NCBI RefSeq assembly: GCF_018446385.1 | Contig: NC_056006.1 | Coordinates: 1,240,001 to 1,304,000 of the forward strand | Reading direction: 5' to 3' | DNA from: Zingiber officinale | Taxonomy: Eukaryota; Streptophyta; Magnoliopsida; Zingiberales; Zingiberaceae | DNA: 64,000 bases | In this document: one piece after another, positions 1-15,141 of the stretch | Numbering within the stretch: position 1 is the first letter of the stretch | How the letters are laid out: every line of letters begins with the position of its first letter | Notes under the pieces: model-generated | The model's input: only the letters and a program-made list of their open reading frames with translations | Told to the model about the DNA's origin: nothing | The model's database searches: none | Program-made: the position numbers and the translations under genes

Positions 1-2
1 TT

Positions 3-419
3 TACGATGTTGATCCAAATGATTACTTCAAGTTCTTCAACTGCACTAATGATGTATCGAGTTGTGGCCTAGTGGATAGTCGTCTGTACCACTTGAATCT
101 GCCGTCGGTCTCCATTTCCGATCTCAAAACTTCCGTGACAGTAAATAGGACTGTCACCAATGTGGGCGATACGAATTCTGTCTATCGAGCAGTAGTGCAG
201 TCTCCCCCGGGCGTTGATACGATTGTGGAACCTTCCATCTTGGAGTTCAATGCCTCTAAGAATACACAAACCTTTGTGTTAACATTCAAGGCTCTTCGAG
301 CAGTGCAAGGAGACTTCACTTTTGGAAGCTTAACATGGACGGACGGTGGGAATCACACAGTCCGAATCCCTATTGCAGTTCGAGTTATCATCCAAGACTA
401 CTTCTCCATCACCTCCTAA
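3..419 (+). CDS. Subtilisin-like serine protease, 3' end of last exon (partial)
   Basis: This is the C-terminal part of a plant subtilase; the rest lies left of the window. The reading frame is open from base 3 to the TAA at 417-419 and matches the last exon of the intact gene at 14,295-14,713. I count about 9 differences in 419 bases, including Asn/Ser, Gly/Asp and Val/Ile changes. It holds the end of the protease region (YDVDPNDYFKF) and the fibronectin-III-like C-terminal domain (NRTVTNVG, then GSLTWTDG near the end). There is no frameshift or stop, so this copy may be functional. It is one half of a tandem duplication with the gene at 10.4-14.7 kb. Confidence 0.9.
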   Translation, partial: YDVDPNDYFKFFNCTNDVSSCGLVDSRLYHLNLPSVSISDLKTSVTVNRTVTNVGDTNSVYRAVVQSPPGVDTIVEPSILEFNASKNTQTFVLTFKALRAVQGDFTFGSLTWTDGGNHTVRIPIAVRVIIQDYFSITS

Positions 420-829
420 TATGCAAGTATGATAAAAGATATATATACACCAGATTGAAAGTGCTTCAGTTCCCTGTTCTCGGATTTATAAGAGATTCCC
501 TAATAATTGTTGGGTTAAACTAAATTTAAGAATCAAATTACAAATTGATTTCAAATGTCTCTTCTACTTCTACAAGAAGCAAAGTTCAATTTCATCTCAA
601 GCTAAGTACCTCTTTATGGATTCATGGTACCTTTTCATGGATTCATGAATCTTATTAGTTAATGATTTTAATGTGGTTAATGTCTTGTTGATTTTCATGT
701 TATCAAAAAATGTATAAATATGGATGAAGTGTTAAGTATGTAACAATGTGTTGTAGCAACAAGAAGTCCAATACAAATAAATCTTATTTGCTTCATAATT
801 TTCTCTTTTCCATAAATTCCTTACCTTGA
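420..829 (+). other. 3' flank of subtilase copy 1
   Basis: This stretch is homologous to 14,714-15,170 behind the intact gene, so the duplication extends past the coding region. An AATAAA signal at about 776-781 corresponds to one at about 15,050-15,055 in the other copy. Relative to that copy there is a small insertion near 745-760 and a deletion of roughly 70 bp near 825. Confidence 0.7.
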
Positions 830-1371
830 TTCAATGGTGAAAATTTTGATTTTTGGAGCACTCTCATGAGGTTATGTCTTGAATCACAAGACTTATGGAG
901 TATTATTGAAAAAGTAATACTGGAGGAAGAAGATCAATTAACCGAACTACAAAGAAATATTTAGAAGAGCAAGAAGCAAAAGGATAAAAAAACTCTTTTT
1001 CCAAATTTATCAAGCATTTGAAATTTCATTTTATGAAAGTATTTCAAAAGCATCTAGTCTTCAAAGAGCATGGGAGTTTCTATAAACAACTTATTCCAGC
1101 CAAGACCAAGTGAAAAAGGTACACTTACCGTCTCTACGAATATATTTTGAGAAATTAGAGATGAAAGCTAGACAAGGAAAAAGTTTCAGAGTACTTCACA
1201 CGAACTGGTTTTAATGTGAATCAAATGGCATCAAATGGAGAAATCATGGAAACCCAAAGTGTGGTGGAGAAAATCTTGTGAAGTCTATCAAGCAAATTTG
1301 ATCATGTGGTAGTTGCTATTGAAGAATCACAAAATCTTTCACTAATGTCCTTGGATAGTTTGCAAGGAAGA
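830..1371 (+). pseudogene. Copia gag remnant, duplicated copy 1
   Basis: This is a decayed Ty1/copia gag fragment, co-linear with 15,172-15,703. Translation gives the typical copia gag start (FNGENFD.WSTLMR, QDLW) broken by stops. The similarity to the second copy ends abruptly at 1,371 (15,703 there), which marks one breakpoint of the tandem duplication or of a later rearrangement. Compared with copy 2 it lacks the first ATG region. It cannot encode a protein. Confidence 0.7.
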
Positions 1372-1509
1372 GGACCTCTTCTTCCAATTTGTGTAGTAAG
1401 TCCACTTACCCAATTTTTAGAAGTTGCTATGGTGGTGACCTCTTCTTCCTTGCCCAAAATGAATCTGTCAGGATTCTGTCTTCTCTTATGGTCAAACCTA
1501 TTGGTGCAA
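1372..1509. other. Unassigned junction sequence
   Basis: This sequence lies between the duplicated copia fragment and the antisense LTR. It contains a short direct repeat (GACCTCTTCTTCC at about 1,373 and 1,437). I could not assign it; it may belong to the neighbouring LTR element. Confidence 0.3.
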
Positions 1510-3230
1510 CAGGGCCAGCAAGAGAGAAGTGAATTGTCTAAAAAAATAGACCTCTTCTCATTCTTTTAATTTAATTAGTAGCACAATAAAAATAACAATA
1601 GTAAAAGAAATAACAACTTAAAAAGAGTAGGTTAAAGGCCGGAGTTTTACTTGGTTACAATCTAGGTGGTTGTTAATCCAAGGCATTGAAAAACACTAGA
1701 AGATCTCCTTCGTTGAAGACAGAGAAGCCACACACGTTGATAGCTCAAGAATGAATAGGAAAGTTAATACAGAAGTTATTGTTAATTTTCTAGCTCTAGG
1801 GGTCATTTTATAGCTCCTGAAAAATTTTATCTGAGGGTTGAAGGCACCTTCAATAGGATGTAAGGCACTTCCAGCGTGGCAAGCGTTATCTGTGTGAAGA
1901 TAAAACTCTATGTTTGCTAACGATTACTGTTTGCTCAGTCTAAGGTTCCTTCAAGGGGTTGAAGGCGCCTGCCATAAAGGAGCGAGGGCGTCTTCAACGG
2001 GTTTAAGACACCTTCCACTAGAAAGGCGCGAGGCACCTCCATCATCATTGGAGGTGCCTCCAGCAACTCCATAGCTCTCTGTTACTCTTCTGCTGCTCCA
2101 ATCACCTGGGTGATTTCGTCCATCCAAAATTGGGCTCACTCGGACCCAACTCCGGCCTTCTCCTCAAGCAGCCTTTCTCCCCGGCTTCTCGTCCCTCGGA
2201 CCGCCGCACACATCCTTCTCGTCTGCTGGTGTACTCTTCCTCTGCGTCTCTTCCTTCGGATGCACCAAACTCGTCGACTCCCTTCCCATGTCATCCTTTT
2301 CGCTAGTTACTTCTTCCGCTTGGCTTCCTATGTTCCTAAGTTCCTGCACACTTAGACACAAGAATCAAACACACACAGGACTTAATTAACTTAACTTGGT
2401 TGACCACATCAAAACTATCACGGGGTACTTACAAAACCTTTCCTTCGATAGGTGTGAGGTTATTTATATTGGTGGGGGTGAATGTTTGATCTCCCACTAA
2501 CTCCACAACTTCCACCTTCCATTATCCTACTAACTTCATCCCTTCCACTAGTTCCATTATCCAAGTGTTTCGAGTCCCACTAACTCCATCCTTTCCACTT
2601 CTTCTATTATCCGACTGGTCTTCAGACATTATATAGAGCCTGAGGAAAACAAATATGATGATTTTTTCGTTACTAGTCGACTGATGTTACCGTTGGACAC
2701 ACCCAATGACACTCTACAGAATTTGTGATTATGCCAACGGTTCTTTATCAGTCGACTGCTAATATCACCAATCGACTGGTGTTTCAGCTGTCGAGCATAG
2801 AAACATTTTGTTCCCTACCCTAGTCGACTGTTCCAATTGTCAATCGACTGGTAAACCCCTAAGCTTAAGGTTTCCCATCCTGAGTATATTTCTCTCATAC
2901 TCAGATCCTCATGACTCACTTGACTCTTCCTCGCAGCCTTGACCACTTGCCTTCAAGTTTCCTTCCTTTGTCTCTCGTTCCTCAGATGTATTCAAGCCCG
3001 CTGCTTGTCCTAATGTCATCCTTCGCATATGCATCGAAGTGCGCTTCCCTTGGCTTGTCCTTGCTGCTTTGTCTATGGTCCTTCGGATGCTTCATCCTTC
3101 ACTGGACCCGAAGCCATCAAGTTAAGTCATATGTATATCTTGCAAATCTGCACAATTCAAATACATTTATCAAATACAAGGGTAAATCAAACTTAAATCC
3201 ATTATCCAAATATTAAAACTCATGATCATA
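1510..3230 (-). mobile_element. Copia (SIRE-like) LTR remnant, antisense
   Basis: Read on the minus strand this is a long LTR-like sequence. It has a TATA motif (GCTATAAAAT, + strand 1,803-1,815) with GGTGCCTCC/AAGGCGCCT repeats upstream of it (1,840-2,070). Minus-strand positions 2,164-2,361 share a translated stretch (QELRN..SQAE, then VHPK, then STP.DEKD) with the LTR at 51,563-51,775, which shows a common family. A series of GTCGACTG motifs lies at 2,670-2,850. No PBS or internal coding region is attached, so it is a solo or truncated LTR. Both boundaries are approximate. Confidence 0.55.
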
Positions 3231-3364
3231 CCAAACCCTCAAAATTGGTTCCCATAAGTTGTACCAAGGTATAGGGATTTATCCTCCAACTCCAAAATTT
3301 GATGATTTACTCATTAGACAAATCTACTATTCATTTACCATTTTAACTAATCTCATGGGAGCAA
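3231..3364. other. No recognisable feature
   Basis: AT-rich sequence up to the target-site duplication of the SINE. I see no gene or repeat in it. Confidence 0.4.
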
Positions 3365-3380
3365 GGTGAGATCAACATAT

Positions 3381-3632
3381 AAAAAATGATAATCCTAGTT
3401 AACCTCATTGACTATCCCTGGGGTGACCGGTCCGACCCATAGAATTTTCTCATCGGCCACCAAGGTAAATCAGGAAGCGCGCGCGGCAGACAGCTTAGAA
3501 GCCCAGCATCCTTTGGTTGCGCGCCCCATTTGAAGGAAAAATTCTTACAAATACGTTATAGCTGGGGATCGAGCTGTGGGTACTTGAGTGATAACCTGAA
3601 TATCTTACCATGACACCATAAATCCGGGGACC
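3381..3632 (-). mobile_element. tRNA-derived SINE, copy 1
   Basis: On the minus strand the element begins at about 3,632 with a tRNA-like head. It has an A-box-like TGGTGTCATGG and a B-box-like CTCGATCCC. It ends at about 3,381 in a T-run (an A-run on the + strand). It is flanked by 16-bp target-site duplications GGTGAGATCAACATAT (3,365-3,380) and GGTGAGACCAACATAT (3,633-3,648), one mismatch. A second copy lies at 9,301-9,543. Head, T-rich tail and long TSDs together identify a SINE; the family name is unknown to me. Confidence 0.8.
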
Positions 3633-3648
3633 AGGTGAGACCAACATA

Positions 3649-3873
3649 TGACATTGTTGGCAGTGGAGAAATAGTATTAATTGCTCAATGTATTAGATGC
3701 AGGCCCAACAACTCATGCATTGATCAACACCTCAAATTGGTTCACCTTGATTAGTTTGGCCCAAACTTCTTATATCATTCCAAACCAAACCAAATCCAAA
3801 TCTAGTGAAACTCAACCCAAATGAAACGAAGCTTTAACCTAAAAATCACCCCTTGTGACCACGAGCATTTCTT
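3649..3873. other. Short intergenic spacer
   Basis: No gene or repeat seen between the SINE and the 5' LTR of the copia element. Confidence 0.4.
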
Positions 3874-4280
3874 TGTTGAAGATCAATACCAACCCGTTAA
3901 TGGATAAGAATAAAGACATGGATGAGAGTAATTTTGTCATTCAAAGGATAAAATTTAATGTATAGAAATTAGAATGTATGGTTGACACGATTTCTCTCAT
4001 CCAATAAATAGGGATAAAATTTCTTTGTGGATAGAATTTAGTTTTCTGATAACTATGTATCTTGCATGGTGAGTACTATAAATACTCCCCCTGCATTCAT
4101 GTTTAATCATCCAACGAAAAATAAAAGTGTAGAGTCTTCAAGTTGAAAGTTGTTCTTCATCTTCCTTTTCTTTTTCTCTCTAAAATTGTGAGTGATTCTC
4201 AAAAGTGTTGTAGTGTCTTTGAAGTGTGGATATAATACAAGTAATTTATTTACTTGTTTATAGTCCATTTTTTTTCAACA
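3874..4280 (+). repeat. 5' LTR of copia E4
   Basis: 407 bp, TG...CA ends. A TATA-like CTATAAATA at about 4,076 probably drives the element. Confidence 0.9.
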
Positions 4281-4281
4281 A

Positions 4282-4295
4282 TTGATATCAGAGCA
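4282..4295 (+). other. Primer binding site of E4 (initiator Met tRNA type)
   Basis: TTGATATCAGAGCA lies directly behind the 5' LTR. It differs by one base from the usual TGGTATCAGAGC complement to the 3' end of initiator methionine tRNA. Confidence 0.8.
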
Positions 4296-4405
4296 GAACG
4301 ATCAGGGATTGTTCTTGATGGAGTTATCTTGAATCATGAAGAGGTTTATATTGTACAAGGTTGTTAATCAAACTTGTTCGGTATAATCAAAATCTTTTTG
4401 ACACG

Positions 4406-7400
4406 ATGGGCGACCTTCAAGTAGTAGGAGTCAAGAAGCTCAACAACAAAAACTACAACACGTGGACAACATGTATGGAGTCCTACCTACAAGGTCAAGA
4501 TCTTTGGGAGGTTGTTAGTGGTAGTGAAGCCATGCAACCAACAGAAGATGCTAATGGTATCTTGCCAAAATGGAGGATCAAAGCAGGTAAAGCAATGTTT
4601 GCTTTAAAAATCACAATTGAAGAAGAAATGTTGGAGCACATCTGAGATGCCAAAACACCAAAGGAAGTATGGGATACCTTTGCTACACTCTTTTCAAAGA
4701 AGAATGATGCAAGATTGCAACTCCTGGAGAATGAGCTACTAGCAATAGGGTAACGTGACAAAATAATTGTCCAATACTTCCACAAGTTAAAGTCGATATG
4801 TTGTGAAATTTCAGAATTAGATCCAGCAACTCCTATTGGGGAAACCAAGATTAAGAGAATAATTATCCATGGTTTGAAACTAGAATATCGAGGATTTGTT
4901 GCTTCTATACAAGGATGGCCAACACAATCATCGCTTCTTGAGTTTGAAAGTTTACTTGCAGGCCAAGAAGCTATAGCTAAGCAAATGGGAGAAGTCTCAC
5001 TAAAGGGTGAGGAGGAAGCACTCTACACCAATAAAAGTAAGGGTAGCTTCAAACGACATGCTGGTGATGGATCTAAAAAGGATGGTGACAAAGTGAAGAA
5101 TTATCAAGGAAATGAAGTCCATCGTCCAAGGAGAGCCCCACAGAATCATGTAAATAATAGAAAGTTTATTAGAAAGTGTTACAACTATAAGAAGATGGGC
5201 CACATGGAAAAAGATTGCTGGTCCAAGAAAAAGTTTGTTCAGAGTAATACTGCTACCTCCAATCCTAAGGAGAATAGCGAAGATGACTGGGATGCTAAAG
5301 CCTTGTTCGCTGTAGCTTTCACAACAATGCCAGCCAAGATTAACTACAAAAATGATTGGATCATAGATTTAGGCTGCTTAAATTACATGACGGATGATAA
5401 AGAAAAGTTACAAAACTTGTCCGAATATAAGGGAGCTCGTATGGTGGTGACAGTCATCAACTCAAGGTTACCAATAGCTCACATTAGTAAGACAATAATT
5501 ACGCCCCGATATAATTCTAACTACGTGTTACTTCAAGATGTTTATCATGTCCCAGGAATGAAGAAAAATTTATTATCTGTGGCTCAACTAACATCATTAG
5601 GTCACTATGCTTTATTTGGTCCTGAAGATGTAAAGGTATATCGAAATCTCGAAATATCAGAAACACTGACAATGGAGGGGCAACGACTAGAGTCAGTCTA
5701 CGTGATGTCAGCAGAGTCTGCATATATAAACAAGACAAGGAAAAGTGAAACATCAAACATATGACATATAAGATTAGGTTATGTTAACTATTCCAAGTTC
5801 AACATGATGATGAAGAAGTCGATGCTTAAGGGGCTTCCTCAACTAGACATACGAACAGACACGGTATGTGCGGGATGTCAATATCGTAAAGCACACCAAT
5901 TACTATATCAAGAGTCAAAGTTTAAGGCAAAGGAATCATTAGAGTTAGTCCACTCTGATGTATTCGGACTCGTTAAGTAACCATCAATCGATGGTATGTG
6001 GTACATGGCGACATTCATTGATGACTTCTCAAGGTATGTCTGGATCTTATTTATGAAAGAAAAATTTGATACATTTTCCAAGTTTAAAGTGTTCAAACAG
6101 TCAGTCGAAGGAGAATTGGGAATAAAGATATGTTGACTACGCACAAACAACGGGGGAGAATATAGCTCAAGAGAGTTCTCTCAATACTTAAGAGAAAGTC
6201 GAATATACCATCAGTACACACGTGCCAACACACCACAGCAAAATTGTGTAGCGGAAAGAAAGAACTGACATCTTGCAGAAATTTGTTGGAGTATGCTGGA
6301 CGACAAATATGTACCTGGACGGTTTTGGGCTGAAGCAATGAGGACTGTAACTTTTGGCATTAACAAACTTCCTCAACTAAGGTTAGAATTCATTTCACCT
6401 TTTGAGAAATTATGGAACATAAAACCTATAGTTAGCTACTTTCGAGTATTTGGTTGTGTATGTTATGTATTTGTTTCTGATCACTTATGAACCAAGTTCG
6501 ACAAGAAAGCTATTAGATGCATCTTTGTGGGATACGATAACCAAAGAAAAGGGTGGAAATGTTGCGATCCAACAAGTAAAAGATGTTACAGTTCACGAAA
6601 TGTAGTGTTCAATGAAGCATCTTCTTGTTGGAACCCAATTAAGGAGGTATTGTTAGACTCTAAAGACCTCAAAGACAAATTGCAACAAAAGATGAGAGAG
6701 CATACTGTTCAACTTCAATCAAGTTCAAATGAATCAGAAGATCCAAATGACAATGAACAAAGAGTGGCTCAGAGTCCTTGGCAAACCGGCATATATCAAC
6801 AACCAAATGAAGAAGAGAGGCCTAGTGAAATGGAAGAATTAATTCAACAATCTCAACTCCGAAGGTCAATAAGAACACGAAGGCCAAATCCAAAATATGC
6901 CAACGCAGCCATAGTTGAAGAAGCACTAGAGCCCGAGACGTTTGAAGAAGCATCACAAAGTCCTGAGTGGGTGATAGCCATGAAAGAAGAGATTGTTGCA
7001 CTGCAACAAAATCAAACTTGGGATCTCATACCAAAACCAAGAAATGTGAAACCCATTTCTTGCAAGTGGGGTTTCAAAATAAAGCATCGTCCAGATGGGT
7101 CAATCGAGAGGTACAAGGTACGATTGGTAGCTCGTGGCTTCTCTCAACAATATGGATTAGACTATGATGAAACATTTAGTTCGATGGCGAAACTTACAAC
7201 TGTACGAGTCCTACTTGCACTTGCAGCCAACAAAGATTGGAATCTATGACAGATAGATGTGAAGAATGCTTTTCTTCATGGAGAATTGGATCGAGATATT
7301 TATATGATCCAACCAATAGGTTTTAAGAGCCAACATTATCCTAAATATATGTGTAAGCTACGGAAAGTGCTATACCGATTGAAACAAGCACCCAATTCTT

Positions 7401-8318
7401 CAAATGAAGGAGAATTTATCAGTTCGAGTTCAAATGAAAGAACTTGGATAACTTAAGCATGTTCTTGGTTTAGAGATTGAACGCACACAAAATGGAATAT
7501 TTCTTTGTCAACTAAAATATTCCAAAGATTTGTTGAAAAAGTTTGGAATGCTCGAATGCAAGCCGATCTCAACACCTATGGAACCAAATGTCAGAATGTG
7601 TGCACATGAAGCGAAAAGCTTAGAGGATGCAACTATGTATCAACAATTGGTAGGCAGTCTCATCTACTTAACCTTAACTCAACCTGATATTTCTTATGCA
7701 GTCAGTGTGATAAGTCAGTACATGCAAAATCCAAAGAAATCTCATTTGAAAGCAGCTCGACGAATACTAAGATATGCAAAGAGCACAATTGATTATGGTC
7801 TTTTGTACAAAAGAAATGAAGGCTGCAAGTTAGTTGGCTACTGCGATGCTGACTATGCAGGAGATTGTGACACCAGAAGATCAACAACTGGTTATGTATT
7901 CAAGCTTGGTTCTGGAACCCTCTCGTGCTGCAGCAAGAGACAACCAACTGTATCATTGCCAACCACTGAAGCTGAGTGTCGAGCGGCAGCAATGGCAGCT
8001 CAAGAGAGCACATGGTTAATACAACTGATGAATAATCTACATCAACTAGTAGATTATACAATTCCAGTATATTGTGACAATCAATCAACAATTCATTTAG
8101 CGGAAAATCCAGTCTTTCATACAAGAACTAAGCATGTTGAAGTGCATTATCATTTTATTAGAGAAAAAGTTCTACAAGGAGAAATTGAGATGAGACAAAT
8201 CAGTACAGATGATCAAGTTGCGGATGTGTTCACAAAAAGCTTGAGTACCAACAAATTCAAGATGTTCCGTTATCAACTCAGCACAGTACAAAGGGTTGGT
8301 GTTGAGGGGGAGTGTTGA
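4406..8318 (+). pseudogene. Copia gag-pol polyprotein, inactivated
   Basis: The gag starts at the ATG at 4,406. A TGA at about 4,643 and a TAA near 4,751 break it. The zinc knuckle at about 5,180-5,220 reads C-x2-Y-x4-H-x4-C, so its second cysteine is lost. The protease motif at about 5,357 reads D-L-G instead of D-S/T-G. The integrase region (5,760-6,500) has several stops. RT begins at about 6,960 (KWGFKIK..GSIERYK) and has a TGA at about 7,248. Near 7,395 a deletion removes the central RT part that carries the YVDD active site. RNase H is largely intact (CDADYAG to ADVFTKSL, 7,530-8,318). The stop codon lies just inside the 3' LTR. The polyprotein is dead, consistent with the LTR age. Confidence 0.9.
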
Positions 8319-8719
8319 AGATCAATATCAACCTGTTAGAGGATAAGAATAAAGACATGGATGAGAGTAATTTTCTCATTCAAATGATAAAATTTAACCG
8401 ATAGAAATTAGAATGTATGGTTGGGAGTATTTCTCTCATCCAATAGATAGGGATAAAAAATTTTTGTAAATAGAATTTAGTTTTTTGATAACTATGTATC
8501 TTGCATGGTGAGTACTATAAATACTCACCTCTGCATTCATGTTTAATCATCCAACGAAAAATAAAAGTATAGAATCTTCAAGTTGAAAATTGTTCTTCAT
8601 CTTTCTTTTCTTTTTCTCTCTAAAATTGTGAGTGATTCTCAAAAGTACTGTAATGTTTTTGAAATATAGATATAATACAAGTAATTTATTTACTTATTTA
8701 TAGTCCAATTTTTTCAACA
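8313..8719 (+). repeat. 3' LTR of copia E4
   Basis: 407 bp, same length and ends as the 5' LTR. It is preceded by the polypurine tract at 8,304-8,312. Confidence 0.9.
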
Positions 8720-8899
8720 ATCTTTACGTTATTAACTATTCTTTCTATTAGAAGTATAACAATACATTTAAAAATCAAGGAATATTTCAAATGTCTTTAA
8801 ATTTTGAGGGATACAAAAGACACAACGAATATAAATCACACTCACAAGGACCCATCGAGTTAGGTACCTCAACAATCAGTGAATTAGCAGCGATGTCTC

Positions 8900-9300
8900 C
8901 AGCAGCAACAATGGCTACATGCAGTTGCATCACCTGTGCCTGACTCCAGCTACTTGAAAAAATTCCGTGATGTGGAGATCCCTTACCCCTTCGGCATCGG
9001 CATTAACTGTCACTTACGTGCCCTGGTCGTTGGATTTGGAAGACACTACATAGTTGTCCTCTGATCTCCACAACAAGTTCACTGCCATCCGCTGTGAGAT
9101 CCTTGTCTACAAACTCGCCTACTATGAGAAGACTAACTACGCCAGTGGCTGTGTGGCCATGTGCCCAAACGAACAGAGCATCATCAACAGCTCCTGCTCC
9201 GGCATCAGTTGCTGCCAGACTTCCATATCCGAGAATCTCAAATACTATAGTGTCAAGTTTGATAGCCGTTTGCAGATGCAACTACGCCAGTACTTGGTTG
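8900..9300 (+). pseudogene. Wall-associated kinase ectodomain fragment (GUB_WAK)
   Basis: From about 8,942 the translation reads DSSYLKKF then DVEIPYPFGIG, the signature of the galacturonan-binding domain of plant wall-associated receptor kinases. It stops at a TGA near 9,062. In another frame (9,054-9,281) the similarity resumes with ASGCVAMC, then SCSGISCCQTSI, the usual Cys-rich block behind it. So the fragment has at least one frameshift and lacks signal peptide, transmembrane segment and kinase. It is cut on the right by a SINE. In intact family members this domain binds pectin at the cell wall. The family assignment rests on motif memory, not on a search. Confidence 0.7.
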
Positions 9301-9543
9301 GGAAAAAAAAATGATAAATTCATTTAACCTCATTGACTATCCGATGATTGGTCCGGTCCTATGAAAATTTTCCACCGATCACCAGGTAAATCGGGAAACA
9401 CACGCGGCGGTCAGTCTAGAAGTCCAACATCCTTCGATTGCGCTCCCAAAAAATTTCTATAAATACGACATAGATAGGGATCGAATCGTAGGTGTTTGGG
9501 TGACAACCTGAATGTTTTACCGTGACACCGTAGCCCCGGAGAT
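9301..9543 (-). mobile_element. tRNA-derived SINE, copy 2
   Basis: Same family and orientation as the copy at 3,381-3,632. The tRNA-like head is on the right (B-box-like GATTCGATCCC on the minus strand near 9,480) and the tail on the left is an A-run at 9,302-9,310 on the + strand. The flanks share GCCAGTAC (9,286 and 9,544), a probable degraded target-site duplication. It is inserted in, or at the edge of, the wall-associated-kinase fragment. Confidence 0.7.
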
Positions 9544-9549
9544 GCCAGT

Positions 9550-10310
9550 ACCTTCTCGGAGGACTAGTGGCTTGATGCAAATTAACACTCATGGGACATC
9601 GGCAACGAGACGTGCGTTGTAGCAAGGCACAACCTAAGCTATTCAAGAAAATTTACGGAAAACAAGTGACTTTTTGTTTTCATTGCATCCAAATTAACCA
9701 CATTTGGTACTACCTTTGTACTAGGAGTGGTTAAAAATCAATTCTCAGAGAGAGACAGTTCTATAACTTCTATCATAGAATTAGTCCATTGACATAATCA
9801 AATTAAGCAAGCAAAAATGTAATAAGGTCTGTCTAAAGAAAACGTGTTGAAAAATATTTGTTTTTCTTCATCGCAGCATCAAGATTAATCTTTCTTAGAA
9901 ATGATCATACGCAACTATTCTTCTTGGAGTTGTTAGAGGTCAATTCTTATAGAAAGTTCTTTAACTTCTATCATAAGATTAGTCCACTGATAAAATCAAA
10001 CTAATGATGTACTAAGTTTTGCTAACAGCAAATGGCAAAAGAAATCAGGTTAAATAGGGTAGGATGATTAATGCAACCCTAACAATAGTATCCTTCTTTT
10101 AACAGGTCCATATCCCCCATTCTTTCCACAAAAGTAATAATTTATTTATCTAACACCATTGTTCTATCAATTTACCTAATTGAACTAGTCAGCCTACTAT
10201 ATCATGTTTGATTAAGAGGAGTGATTTGAATTAGTCACTGTTTTAGTTAATAGTTCACATTGAACTTTTCTTCACTTCATAATTAATTAGTCTTAATCAA
10301 TTATAGATGG
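9550..10310. other. Upstream region of the subtilase gene, with a diverged duplicated block
   Basis: No gene. Two diverged copies of a block of about 150 bp lie in direct order (about 9,670-9,810 and 9,860-10,010). Both contain AACTTCTATCATA followed by ATTAGTCCA. They could contain regulatory sites of the protease gene, but nothing in the sequence proves this. Confidence 0.45.
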
Positions 10311-10315
10311 AGTAT

Positions 10316-10324
10316 TATATATAT
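10316..10324 (+). promoter_or_regulatory. TATA box of the subtilase gene
   Basis: TATATATAT lies 41-49 bp upstream of the ATG at 10,365. That spacing would give a very short 5' leader starting near 10,350. Confidence 0.6.
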
Positions 10325-10364
10325 CACAGCCCCTTCTCCAACTTAACCAATCAATTAAATCAAA

Positions 10365-14713
<4,349 letters not shown>

Positions 14714-15141
14714 TATGAAGTATGATAAAAGATATATATACACCAGATTGAAAGTGCTTCAGTTCCCTGTTCTCGGATTTATAAGAGATTCAGTAATAAT
14801 TGTTGGGTTAAACTAAATTTAAGAATCAAATTACAAATTGATTTCAAATGTCTCTTCTACTTCTAGAAGAAGCAAAGTTCAATTTCATCTCAAGCTAAGT
14901 ACCTCTTTATGGATTCATGGTACCTTTTCATGGATTCATGAATCTTATTAGTTAATGCTTTTAATGTGGTTAATGTCTTGTCGATTTTCATGTTATCCAA
15001 AAATGTATAAATATGGATGAAGTGTTAAGCTTGTAACAAGTCCAATACAAATAAATCTTATTTGCTTCGTAATTTTCTCTTTTCCATAAATTCCTTACTT
15101 TAGTTACTTGGCTTCCTTCTTCTTCCTTATCAAAGCTATGA
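14714..15141 (+). other. 3' flank of the intact subtilase gene
   Basis: Homologous to 420-829. An AATAAA motif at about 15,050-15,055, about 340 bp behind the stop, is a candidate poly(A) signal. Confidence 0.6.

Larger units (their letters stand above)
3874..8719 (+). mobile_element. Ty1/copia LTR retrotransposon with both LTRs (E4)
   Basis: Two 407-bp LTRs (3,874-4,280 and 8,313-8,719) start with TGTTGAAG and end with TTCAACA. A PBS-like TTGATATCAGAGCA follows the 5' LTR at 4,282-4,295. A polypurine tract (GAGGGGGAG, 8,304-8,312) precedes the 3' LTR. Flanks TTCTT and ATCTT form an imperfect 5-bp target-site duplication. I count roughly 36 LTR differences (about 91% identity), so the insertion is old, about 3-4 My if 1.3e-8 substitutions per site per year is assumed. 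The domain order gag, protease, integrase, RT, RNase H is that of copia. Several lesions make it non-autonomous. Confidence 0.93.

Noticed and set aside
9003-9281. Minus-strand 92-codon ORF
   Set aside because: Antisense to the wall-associated-kinase fragment; it has no motif of its own.
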